From: Neodontobutis hainanensis
Taxonomy: Eukaryota; Chordata; Actinopteri; Gobiiformes; Odontobutidae
Direction of reading: 5' to 3'
Length of the DNA: 64,000 bases
NCBI GenBank assembly: GCA_024349245.1
Contig: JALDNG010000020.1
Location: 1,789,001-1,853,000, forward strand
Below are positions 46,996 to 59,500 of the stretch, in pieces; position 1 is the first letter of the stretch; each line of letters opens with the position of its first letter. Both the position numbers and the translations under genes were made by a program. The notes beneath the pieces are model-generated. The model was not told where the DNA came from. It was given only the letters and a program-made list of their open reading frames with translations, and did not search any database.

Positions 46996-49093
46996 AAAGG
47001 ATGTCAATGTTAACCGCTATTCTCATGTGTTGTAGGAACATTAATTCATGCTGCCGTACAAATCGACTCCCTGCTGTCGTTAAAGATTTAGACTGAGGTT
47101 TAGTTTGTCGTGTTTGTGAAGCCTATTGCACCTAACATTAAAAAAATGAAATAAAACATGATCTCCTACAATTACCTTCTAGCCAAAGATGTTAACCATC
47201 TTGTAAGAAAATAGTAACTTTATTTTTCCAATTATGTTGATTTTAGTAGTCACTATTCATTTTACGCCTCAAAGATGACAGATGTATAAATACCCACAGA
47301 CTGTTGCCGGATTCTGTGAATCTGTCTCAGTCAATGTCTAATTCCTTTTAACAAAACCCCTTTCTAGGAAATCCTGGTCCCACTTCTACTGGTCCGTTCA
47401 TGCCTCTTCATCACAAAACGTCTCTGTTCCTAGGAAGACGTCTGCCGCTCCAGACCTTAGTTTTGCTCCTAATTTTCAAAGACAGTAATTATTACAGCGG
47501 TTACAGCTAAAGGCAGTTTGGAGAAAGGGTTTAATGTTTACTGGAATAAAAAGCCAGCCTCGTCACCGCGGGATGTGTCCTGTTTGTATTTGGTCAGAAG
47601 CAACGTTACGGATCATTCTGTTCTTGGAAAAACGCCTCAAGTCCAGTTTAGAGGCACGAATCTGTAAATGAGATTCGCTGGATTATTCATCACTGGCTTT
47701 GAGTTTGTGTGATTTTGTATTTCACTGTTGATATATTTGCAATGCCTAATCAACTGGTGTTTGACTAAAGTCTCATTTGGCCAGATTTATGACTAGCTCT
47801 AGCATTTTTCAGCTGTATATTCTTGGCTTTAGCGGTCCGAACAGTCCTTGAGTTGATTCATTTAAGGTTCATGATTCAGTGTAATTACAGTTCCCGTTGT
47901 TCTTTCACAATGAGATGTTTTCCCACACAGCCTGCTTTAGCACGGATCATGTTAACTGATGGATGCCTTAAATACAACGTTTTCTCTGTAGATGAGGGTC
48001 TGAAAATGTAAAACAACCGGAAAAACACAGCTTTATTGTGAGTGTAACATGATGAAGCTTTCCTGATTCCGTCAAACTACCTGATGTTTTGTCATTTCCA
48101 AGGCCTGCCGTTTACAAGAGAAGGTGTTTGGTGTCTCGTTGTGTTTTACCAACTGTAGCTGCAGAGAGCAATCGACCAAATGGCAACGATGCATTTTTGA
48201 CTTTGAATTGATTTCAGTTTTGTCCGAGCAGTTTTACACACTTTAATTTTTTACTTCGGACTTTAGCTTGTCCAGATGCACACAAGTATTTATAGGTTTA
48301 CTGTTTGAGTGTTAGACAGTTCTTTTGGCTTTATCTATAAAAGTTCTCTGAGTGTCCTGTATTTCTCTTCCTGCTATTGCTGTATTGTGCATAATTGTCA
48401 TATATACAGTACTGTGTGAACGTAAACAAAGAATTACAACAAATCTTTTTGTTATGAATTTACAAAAATGCAGAGTGAGTGACCAGACAAAACCCTTAGA
48501 TACTGAGTGACCCCAGAACAGTCCTTGTGCACAGTACTGTATTATAATATTTTAAAGCTTAAAGGGATAGTTCTGTATTGTGTTGACACTCTATTGCCCG
48601 GTTCATTTGAGCACACGGCAGGCTCACCAGCCTCCGACTCGACCCTGTCCCGTCCCATTAGCCTCACATTCACTGATTCACAAAGAGGCCTGACACACAC
48701 AGTCCAGTCGAACAGCAGCAGCGTGAAGCGTGTTTTCACAGTTTGCCAACACATTCCAGGATCTGGAATCAGCTCTGGCATTTCACAGACAAACAACGGT
48801 CTCAGTGGCTCTCAGTCCGACGAGTAAAGATGGCCTCTAGTCATTCAATGTATCACAAAATGCTTCACAAAAACCCAAAATATAAAGACAGAATCAGCCA
48901 TGACATTGTTATTGGTTTCCAGGTTTACTGTAGGTGCGCTGTCTGTGGCCTATAGAGCAGGTGCATTACAGCCTTTGTTCGTCCAGACTTGTGTTTTTTC
49001 TGTCTTCTGTGCATCGGTATGGACCATGTGGAAATAACAAAGATCAATTGATAAAAGTATGTAAATTGAAAATGGTCTCACAAAGGTCTCATA
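46996..49093. other. ksr1 first-intron spacer
   Basis: No exon recognised. A moderately GC-rich patch at about 48590-48790 has open frames on both strands but no convincing splice borders or homology. Confidence 0.5.
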
Positions 49094-49341
49094 GGCGGCA
49101 GTAGAGCTCAGTGGGTAGAGCGGCTGTTGGGCGGGTGGACGGTTTGATCCCTGCTCAAAACATCCCAAAACATCATAATATCCTGCTCTCCCCCGCATAC
49201 TGTCGTTGTGTCCTTGGGCAAGACACTTAACCTACATTACCTCCAGTGAAGTTCTGTAACACTGGTAATAGTTTAACGTATGTAAAGCGCTTTGAGTGCC
49301 TACTACAGTAGGTGGAAAAGTGCTATTTAAAAAAAAAAAAA
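49094..49341 (+). repeat. tRNA-derived SINE with internal insertion
   Basis: GGCGGCAGTAGAGCTCAGTG head, then a diverged box B region (GGTTTGATCCC) with a ~35-bp insertion, the GGGCAAGACACTTAACCTAC body, a different tail (TGTAAAGCGCTTTGAGTGCC) and a poly-A end. A related but distinct subfamily from the copy at 46087. Confidence 0.85.
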
Positions 49342-50363
49342 GGTTAATCTGAATTGATAAACTGACAGTACTTTAATCAATTAACACCAGCTTTTACATT
49401 TTAGTGTATCGAGTTTAAACCTGAGTATGTGATTTATTTAATGCACGTGATAAAAATAACTGTTTAATTTCCTAGCCTATTATAACAGGAACCATCTGTG
49501 AAAAATCAAGACCATAAGATGTTATCTATAGGCTTTAATATCAAGGATTTTAATGGATGAAGCTTTGTCCAATCACAGCTCACTTCTGGAAAAAGGATCG
49601 CTCCCATTGGTTGTCAATAAGGAAGTAATGGTTTCAGGTTAAACAGACTAAAGTATTCAGTGCTAAATATTTCTTTTTACACAGAACCAGAGCAAAAAAA
49701 GAAAAACAAACAGCGAAAAGGGAAGAAACGTGAAAAGGGGATAAATATTGGCTTCAATCACAATTTCTTTTGCTTCACAATTTTTAACAAAATGTTGGAT
49801 CACATCGGTCGGATGCTAAAGTTCAAGCTAAAAGTTGGAATATGATTAAAAAATAGCAGGTCATTCAGCTGGTGTTGGGGAGAGAAGGGCTGTTATGTCT
49901 GTTATGAAGTATGTTTATAATATAGTTTGTTTTGTTGATGCTGCTGTCTTTGTCGAGAAAACGCTGGAAGATTGAGTAGTGTTGAGTTTAAGGAAAAAAA
50001 ACATTCTATCATGTGAGAACGATTCATAGTGTCACCTGTGTTTCTTGCTCCTGGGAAACAGCTGATCGCTGTCGTGACTCATTGTAAATGTCTCTGGTTT
50101 CTTCGTGTTGTTCTTTGGGAAAACCCACACCTCACTCGCCTCTGAGCTCAGCTGGGATTGTTTTGGCCACAGTTTAGTGTTGTTTAAGTTCAGCTGAGTC
50201 ATCCGTTTTCTCTGTTATCTCTTGTGCTGTCAGTCCCTGAAGGCAGCGCCAGGCAATAAAGCCCGGAGAGGAGTCACTGTTAAGCTCTTATCAGAACTGT
50301 ACACCGTGTCGTTTCTGTAGAAGTGCCTGAATTAGTGACAGACAGTGGTGTTCTTGTCTTTAG
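49342..50363. other. ksr1 first-intron end
   Basis: AT-rich with an A/G-rich patch (about 49690-49745). No feature other than the acceptor of the next exon. Confidence 0.55.
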
Positions 50364-50501
50364 GCTGCAGCGGGGAAGCTCTCTGTGGACGGGCCCCTGA
50401 CGTCCTGCTCCGGGCCCAGGACACGATGAGACGCCTGGGCTCCAGCTCCGATGACCGGCTCACTACTGCCCTCTCCCGTCTGAAGAGCGAAACTAACACA
50501 G
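50364..50501 (+). CDS. ksr1: ksr1 exon: C-terminal part of CA1 region
   Basis: Encodes VLLRAQDTMRRLGSSSDDRL and LTTALSRLKS, weakly similar to the end of the KSR CA1 (SAM-like) domain (LLEMNEAKVKETLRRCG in human). Needs a phase-1 donor upstream. The GTCTGA donor is non-ideal. Confidence 0.75.
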
Positions 50502-53500
50502 GTCTGATCTGTCGTCTTTTTACACAGGGGCAGGATCAATATATTTTATTAATGGCCACACAGAAGACACAGACGTTAGAAGAAGTTGCATTACATGGTT
50601 TATTGTTCTTTAACCTAAAAGAACTGCTCCACAGAACCATCTGGAGGGCTTCTGTTGAAAGCGTTTACAAAAAGGCAGGTATTTTCAGTGAATTTTTTTA
50701 TCCAATCAGGGCAGCGCCATGTTTTCATCTGTAACAGTAAAAACAGTCGCTACATCTTTAAAAACCTGAAACAAGCCCAGACCTGTCAGTTCACATCAAT
50801 TGGACACAACGACCAGGTTTGGCCACGGTTCAGACGTGAATACTTTTAGCTTGGAGCAGTTCAAGATGGATATTTGTGAGTTTGTAAACTCTTTATAACA
50901 GTGAGTAATGGATCTATAGTGCCTCTCGGAGGGCAGCAGTTTGGAAAAAGTGATGAGCAGAACAAGATGCCAGACTATTTCTGAAGAAGTGGCTGCTCAG
51001 AACTGGAGTAGGATGTATTTTAAAAGCAGTCTTGTATTGGCTTATATGTTGTTCCTTTTTGAGTGTGTTAGTGATGATACTTAAAACTGAGTCCCAGAAG
51101 GTGCCAGTAGTATTAGGACAAATCTGTCACTGTCTGTTGAGTCATGTTTTGTGCAGCTGAGGTAAACAATAGTGTTTTTCTGGATCTTTTTTTTTTTTTT
51201 TTGTTTTGTTGTGTCATAAAATCATGTTGGATGTTTTCTCGTTGTTGTTTGTTGTACGTTGACTTTAGTTTTTCTGATAAAGCTTGGTGTTATTGCAACT
51301 TATCAAGTCTGACTGGGGTTAGTCTTACTCTTGAGTCTAGATTAGTCTCCATGGAACCCCTTTAACCCAGTCTCTTAAGTCTGGTCTCAGTCTATTTGAA
51401 CTCTTTTATTGAGATCCAGCTGTAGACTTTTACTCTATGAGGTTTAACACATAAACCTTCATGAGGAATTATTCATAGTATGATTTAAAGCTAATATTAA
51501 AGACGTATTGTGGCGACACAGTGGTTAGCACTCCCGCCTCACAGCAGGAATGTCACTCTGACACTGGAGATGGTTCTCTGATGAGTTGCTCTCACTCCCG
51601 AACCACTTCTCAGTACGTGAGAACAACTTTCTTATCTGAGCTTTAATTTTTGTGGAGGAGAGGCCAAATCACAAATAACTATGTTTCCAAAAACATTTGA
51701 CTTCTCTGTCATAGGTTTTGTTCTTTTATGAGACCTACCAAATAAAGTGTGTTCCTGTAATGCTTTATAAACTCAACCCCATGCATAAGCAAATGTTAGC
51801 ATCACTAGCTATAAGGCTCCATTTTTCATCTTAACCATTTTTCATAGATGGTTTTCTTTTCAGACCTCTAAAGCTTCACAGGTTTGTATTTGTTTTGCAT
51901 TTTCTGATTTCTCTAAATGTTCCCTTCATTTCAGGATGTGAGCCATCCTCCAGCTCCTCGTCCGGCACAGATCGGGACAGTATGAGCAGTAAAGACAGTA
52001 ACCCCTTCTCCCCTCTCAGCCCCCCGTCCCTCCCAAACACACTGCCCTTCAACCACGGTCGCTCCATCTCCGTCTCCGTGGTGCCGTGTTCGGACTCGCA
52101 ACCGCGGCCGTCCATCTCTTCGTCGGAGGAGATGCAGGACGCCTTCAGCCCGGAGTCGGACGGCCCGCCTCCTGCCACTCAGACCCCGAAGTTCAGAGCG
52201 GCTAAAGTCTCGCACACGCCGCCCACGTCAAAAAAACTACTGCATCTCTTTCCCAACATCACTCTGACCAGAAGCAAGAGCCAGGAGTCTCAGCTGGCGA
52301 ACCGCATCGAGGAGCCCGGCACCAAGTGAGCGCCACTTTTAGTTTGTTACGGGAGTTTAATGGAGTCACCCCCAAAAGTCAAACTCTAAAGACACATTAA
52401 GATTTTTATACCCCAAAAGAATGGTTATAATAATCACACAAATCTCACCCAAGTGAAAAAGTAAAAGGACAACCTAAACAATTTCATCTAAAAAGTAACT
52501 TACAAAATACTGAGCTCTCAAACACGGGTCACAGAGCACATTTTTATATTTTTCTTCAATATTTTGTGATGTTTTTGCTGCAAAATAAATTCCTTTAAAG
52601 GCATATGTCTAATGTTTCAGTGCAGATCCACTTCCAGAGCGTTTACAAAAATTGTTATATTTTTATTTTGAAAAAATAACAGTTTTTATTCCTGGTGAGG
52701 CTGAATGAGGATTTCACTGAGAATCGGATTTGAAGTTTTGTTCAAGTGATTTTTTTAAAAACAATGAGAAGCACTAAAGTATCATTTTACTTTGTCAGCC
52801 CAAATTAATCCCAGTTTTACGTTTTTGTCTGTTCAGAGGCTATAAGAAGAACAAACCTCTGGCCTCTCTTCAGTTAAACGGCTGTGGGACAATCCCCGAC
52901 GACAGCAGCCTGCGCGGCCCCCTCTCAGCGCGGACCCCCGGCCCAATGTCGCAGTTCGACAGTGAGTTTAAACCTGCCCCGACCTGTTATTATCCCTCTG
53001 TCTGAGTCTAACCATAACTGTGTGGTGTTGTCACAGGTTTATCCAAACACAGTAGCTCCCCCCAAACCATGAGGCGGGACCTGGGGCTGGCCGTCACTCA
53101 CAGGTACGCACACAACTCGCAAAACAGGGTCATGGACTGGGAAAGTCCAGGGGCAGTTTATTCTGAGTCTGTCAGTACTGCCCTCAGAAAATCTTAACTT
53201 AAATCCACAGATACCAGACTAATTCTTTGTATAGAGTAGACAGAGGATAGTTCAACAACATGAAATACATCAGAAATCACAGTAAACTCTGGAGACTAAA
53301 GCATCTGGACCAGCTGCTTTTATTTTATTCAGACTTTTTAAACAAGGGAAAACCAAAATGAGACATTTTGGAAATATTTAACATGGAGAGAGTTTATGGA
53401 TTAAGTTTTGGGACGACTGCAGAAAGAGTAACCAGTCCTTTACTTTTTGGTCTGTGCTTGGATAAAAGCTGCACATTAAACAATATCCTTCCCAGAGAAA

Positions 53501-56500
53501 AACTGAGCTAGAATTTTCACTGTAATACTCATAAAAATACAGTTTAAAATGCATTCAAATCAAAAACCTCTTTATTTTTAATAGTATTTGGCTTTTTTTA
53601 CATTAATCTATACCACTCTATATTTAAATACTCTCATTGTTGACCATCCACTGTGCGTTTCTGTTTAATCCCAGTCAGAGGAATGTGTCGGACAGTTTTT
53701 GTTGTTTTGTTGTCTCTGGTGAAAACACAGGAATGAGAAGAATCCGAAGCTCTGTCTGTTCCTTCAGTTTGTGCTCAGCTGTAAATCTCCTCAGCGTCTA
53801 GATGTCTCTGGATAAAAACATGCTGTTGTTGTTTTTTTCTGTTTCTCTTTTAAGGTTTTCCACCAAGTCGTGGCTCTCGCAGACGTGCCAAGTGTGTCGC
53901 AAAAGCATGATGTTCGGGGTCAAGTGCAAACACTGCAAGTACGAATCAAAAACAGTTTACTTCTAGATCAACTTCTTATCCTGCTGATGTATTTATCACC
54001 CAAAATGTCTTTGTCAAAAAAAATAATCACATCACAGAGAAAATTCCAACAGCTGCAGAAACAACAGAAATACATGAGATTGAGATTTGTTATAGAGCCG
54101 GAGAAAACGGCAGTCTTGTCATTGATGCAGCAGTTAAAGATAGGGTTCTTATCAATGGCAAAATAGCATTAGCATCAAGGCCGTATTTGGAGAGTTTGTG
54201 AAACCATAGGCTGAAGGCTTTCCCAACATTAGCCTTTATGGGTTGTAATTGATGAGAGCCCTGACGTTATAATGTAACTGTACTTCTTTTCACTAAAAAA
54301 AGAAAAAAATAAAGTTATTAAAAGGTTGCTATTGTTCTTCTGGTCTGGCCCACTTCAGATCAGATTGTGCCGTATGTGGCCCCTGAACTAAACTTGTCTG
54401 ACACTCCTGCTTTACACTGTATTTCTTTAAAGAAAAAACATTTATGTGTGTTTTCAGGTTGAAGTGCCACAACAAATGCACCAAAGACGCTCCGTCGTGT
54501 CGGATATCGTTTCTCACAAGTGAGTGACACAATCTCAGACTTTGACTCCATTTCCAAACCAGTCTGAAACTGAAACACTACTAGAATATTATTTAAACAG
54601 GTGTAATTTTGTCACATTGCCTACATAATACACTTAATAAACAAGGATAATGAAGAGGACACTGCTGTTATTCACCACTTTGAACAATATTTCTACATTT
54701 TTTTTATTTGCTGCCATGATCTATTTTAATTTGTCTTTTTTTTTTCATACAAAAACACAAAACTACAATTGTGCCACGTGACTTATGTCGAGGTTCTACG
54801 TTTTTTTAGTTTGTCAGCCTAAAAACTGACTACGCATTTGTATAATCCTCATTTGTTTTATTATTCTGAACCGAGTGTATACAGTACGTAGTTGGACACT
54901 GATTAACGCTGCTGTTATGTGTTTGTTTCAGTGCCACAGATGCGGAGGGCGGAGTCAGTGCCATCGGACATTAACAACCGTATCGACCACGCGGTGGAGC
55001 TCTCACATCAGTTCTGCACTTTACCCAAAGCAGTCGTCAAAAGGGTGAGCTGGCTTCTTTACTCGGAACCAGTGTTAGAGTCCGAGTCCGAGAGACGAAA
55101 GACTAGTCCGAGTCAAGTCATCCGGAACATAAGTCAAGTTGGAGTCACGTCATCTTGAGCTGAAGTGCATTTCTGAGTTACAAAAGAAAGGCCCGAGTCC
55201 AAGCGTTAATAGGAGTTAATTTTTCAGTCCAAATCGAGTCTCGACCCCTTGTGTCTAAGAAAACACAAGTCTGAGTTGACTGAGTCTCATGTTCAAGTCA
55301 AGAAAATCCAGAAAATGAGGCCAAGTCCTGGACTGAAGTTCTCCATCTCGACTTGTGTCAAACTGAGAGCCACAAAAAACCCTGTGACAGGCCTTTGACT
55401 GTTGAATATTGCAAAGAAGATATGACTTGTACTGATTAGAATTTCACGTTTAACTGGAGTGAAAGTTGTGTCTATAAAGTCAGGGCTTAAGACTTTTGAT
55501 TCTAACTTTTGACATGTGACTAGTCCAAGTGTTTATTCCATTTAGTCCATTAAAGTTTATTTTAACTAAACATGGCAAATGTGAACACAACTTAATCATG
55601 TTCTTGGAAAAAACATGTATTTTATCTCTTTTTATAAATTACATTTTTTAACTGGAGGCTGAATAATAACCTAACAATACAAAATGAAAACTACTACTAC
55701 TTTTCCAGACCTCACAGTTTTCATACCCCATTTATTTGTGTGTGTTGTTTTTTTTTTTGTTTGTTTTTTTTCAGGAAGCCCAGCCGGTGTTGGACTCGAG
55801 CAGTAACCCGTCTTCGGCCACGTCGTCCGCTCCGTCGTCTCCTCACTACAATCAGAGCAGTCCTCCCAGCATCAACGTCACGCCGCCTCCAAACGCATCA
55901 CCTCAGGACTCTACAGGCCAGAGCTTCAACTTCCCAGGTCTGTGAACGCACCGTAATATACAGATTTTACCATATTGAAGCTATATTCTTGGGTTTATTT
56001 GGTAGGCTATCCATTTGTTTTTATCTGGTGAGCCACTGAAGTCCTTTGTTGCCTTTCTGTAATGGTTCAAACCCACATGGTGTGTAGTGACACTCACCTT
56101 GATCACAGTGTAGGGTCTAAACACAGCACTCTTACAGAAGCAGCCACTCCTCCATCATTCCCAAGGCTTTTACACCAGGGGAAGATCTGCCAGACGACTA
56201 AAGATAATTCTAATAAACTATCTGTTCTTACAAACCATTTGGTCTATAACTCCTTTAAATGCCTTCAAGACAATAGAGCACTTCCACACTATTTGGTTTC
56301 AGATGAACTTTAACCTGATGCCTGAGCGCACAAATCGAGTGGAAAAGGGTTAAGAGAGTGTGTAGGAAGCAGTTTCAGAAAAAGCACTGTAGTTGGACAA
56401 CAGCCCCCCCTGTTGTCTGAAATCGTTAACACATCATCGTGAGAGTAAACATGGATGGACTCCTGTTCCCAAGTATAATCTCTGTTGCCTGCTTGTGGTC

Positions 56501-59500
56501 ATCAGACAATAATGTAACCGCATCTGTCTTTTACGACAGATCTCCCTCCTTCTTCACTCGCTCAACAACCGGTCAGCCACAATTCTGGGTAAGAGCCACG
56601 TTTGTAAAAACACTTAGGGCATAAGTCCTTACTTTTGGGATTTATTACTTACTTTATTACTTTACTTCTTTTTTTGTTTTAGAGCATCGCAAGTGAACTC
56701 TACTGAGACACAACAAACTGCAGCAGCTCCTGAACAGGTCAGCGACATCAACACTGTTCTTTGGATTTGTTTGGACCTTTTTGAAAACAAACTAATAATA
56801 AATGGATCTTACTTTAGTCTGAACTAAAGTAAGGAGACTGCACATCCTTAAAGAGCTCCCGTCTTTTGTGACTGGATTAAAACTTCTTTGATCAAATAAA
56901 TCAAGAACATGGCAGTGGTCTCTTCTCATTGTTCATGCACTGGTCTTGCTCTCTAAGTCCTATAAAAACCCGGGTCTTGTCTTGGATTTCTCTTGAGCAC
57001 TATCTTTTATATCAGGAGGAGACGGCAGAGGACGACGCAGCTGAGGAAGAGGAAGAGGAGGAGACATCGGAGCAGTGCGACCCAGAGACGAGGTTTTTAA
57101 ATGAAGACTACGATGAGGATGGCCTGGACGACCTGCCCTCCTCGATTCATCGCAGCCGCTACGGAGGCCCCATCCACCGCAAGCACAGCCAAACCAGCGT
57201 CTACCTGCAGGAGTGGAACATCCCGTACGAGCAGCTGCAGCTGAACGAGCTCATCGGGAAGGTACGCTGGCCAAAACCTCAGGGGAACCTTCGAAGGTTA
57301 ATGAGAGGAGACATGTTACCAGTTAAAGATGGGCTTTAAGGATGTGTTCAGGCTTACTAAACAAAACTCTCAGAAGTTAAACATGGTGCAACACAGAGGT
57401 TAAATGTCTTATTAGTGTTGTTTAGGGTAGAATAAAATAAACTTTATAGTCCTCATCCATCATTAGTGCAGGCTCATGCCAAGTTTATGTAAAAAAAATC
57501 CCCAAAACAAATAAAACTAGTGCAGTACACAGATCATTATAACCTCTCTGATCCTTAAACTCTTTGACAGTACCATTAAATGTGTCTGTTAAGAAAAGCT
57601 CAGTCTGTTGGGGGATTTGGTTTAGAGCTGAAAATACTGAACGATAAGAACCAGGAGTTAAATGAACGAGACACACATTAGTGTTAAGTTAAGTAAGTAA
57701 ACTTTATACACCACCAGTCAAAGGTGAGAAAGTGTGTCCAAACCTTTGACCTCATCTTTTACAGATAGAAATCACAAAGTGCAGCAATTTAAATAAAAGA
57801 ACAATAAAACATGTAAATCCATAAGAGGTTAAAAAAATGTGTGAGGTTTGTACTGAGGACTGAAAAGTGTGGGAGGAGTGAGGAGTCCCCAAATTGATTC
57901 TGAATTTCACTGGAAGCCAATGAAGGGAGGAGTGTTAATGCTCAAGACACTCAAGAACAATTTTCCTGCTTAATTTATCATCAATATTTGTAAAAAATAG
58001 TTTAATGCACACATGCCTTAGACTAAAGGACTTGTGGCACATACATATATATCACACAGACGCTGCTCTAACACCAAACCTTCATGTCTGCCGTTCTCTG
58101 GTGTGATGACTGTGTCTGCGTGTCTAGGGCCGCTGGGGGAAGGTGCACAGGGGCCGGTGGCACGGAGAGGTGGCCATCCGTTTGGTGGAAGTGGACGGGA
58201 ACAACCAGGATCATCTGAAACTGTTCAAGAAGGAGGTGATGAACTACAGACAAACCAGGCACGACAACGTCATCCTGTTTATGGGAGCCTGCATGGCCCC
58301 CCCGCACCTCGCCATCATCACCAGGTAAACGGACAGACATAGCCACTGTTTTATCACTGCTAAGGGGGCACCATTACTGTCTCTAGAATGTATTAGTTGT
58401 TCGTTTTACTTCATAATTTCACACTATTTGTCACCCTCCGTCTGTCTTTTGTCATTTTTTCCTGCAGCTTCTGTCGAGGAGTGACTTTGTACTCCGTCGT
58501 ACGTGAAAGAGCGTCACAACTGGACAACAACAAAATAAGACAGATCTCACAAGACATCGTCAACGTGAGTAATATTTGGCTGTAGACCCGCAGAAGGGAA
58601 ACAGGAGTTTGAATATTTTATGTACAAGTCACTAAACCCGTCATAAACCCACCCTTTTGATGGTTAAAAATCCTGAGTCTCTGTGTCTGCTGTGTGTTTT
58701 CAGGGAATGAGTTACCTTCACGCTAAAGGCATCATTCACAAAGACCTCAAATCTAAGAACGTCTTCTACGACACAAACAAAGTGGTCATCACAGACTTCG
58801 GTTTGTTCGGGATGTCCGGGGTCGTTAAGGAGGGCAGGTACGCACCAGAGGGATCCGTGTACGTAGGCTATAAATACCCACAGAGCTCGTCCTTTAACCC
58901 GGGTTTGGTTTAGTGATTTCAGGAGGAAGTGTGTGCTGCGAATCCCTCGAGGATGGATCTTTTACCTGGCCTCAGAAATCGTGAGGAGGATGATGCCGGA
59001 GCAGGATGAAGACCAACTGCCGTTCTCCAAAGCGGCTGACGTTTACGCTTTCGGGTAACTGTGACCTGACAATGTTTTAAATGTCCAGGATCATAAACTG
59101 GGGTTGTATTCTGTTCTTATGTCGTCTGTAAATTTAATCCAATTTAACCAAATTGAACTTCCTTTTTGTATAAAGGTCACACAGCTGGAACTTGTATAGA
59201 TTTATTAAACTGTTAAATTAAACTATTCAATTATAGGTTGTGTTTTTTAGTTTGTGATTTCTGCTTCCACCTTAAGCAACAAAGAGCATTCCTTAATATG
59301 TCTCCTTTAAATATTTTTTGTTAGGCCTCCATTTACAAAATGAATGTGTTTTTACGTAAGTTACATTTACTTTTTTTGGGGTTATTCAATGAGAATTTTT
59401 TTTCTGTGATTGAGAAAATAAAACTCCACTGCTCGCTACATAAGACATGTTTTACTTTTTCTTTCTTTGCAATAGCTTCAGAACAGATTTTACTTTGACT

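Larger units (their letters stand above)
37838..50363 (+). other. Long intron / 5' region of ksr1, repeat-rich
   Basis: 12.5 kb holding a 20-bp GC minisatellite, an AGTAC-rich dispersed repeat, SINEs in both orientations, the inverted 59-bp array, a 33-bp array and a fish interspersed repeat with an inverted partner, all listed separately. I searched by eye for KSR CA1 coding motifs (LTQQEIRTLE-like) and did not find them. Confidence 0.5.

Noticed and set aside
48542..48827. Opposing open frames in a moderately GC-rich intronic patch
   Set aside because: Both strands open, no consensus splice borders, no KSR-like motif.
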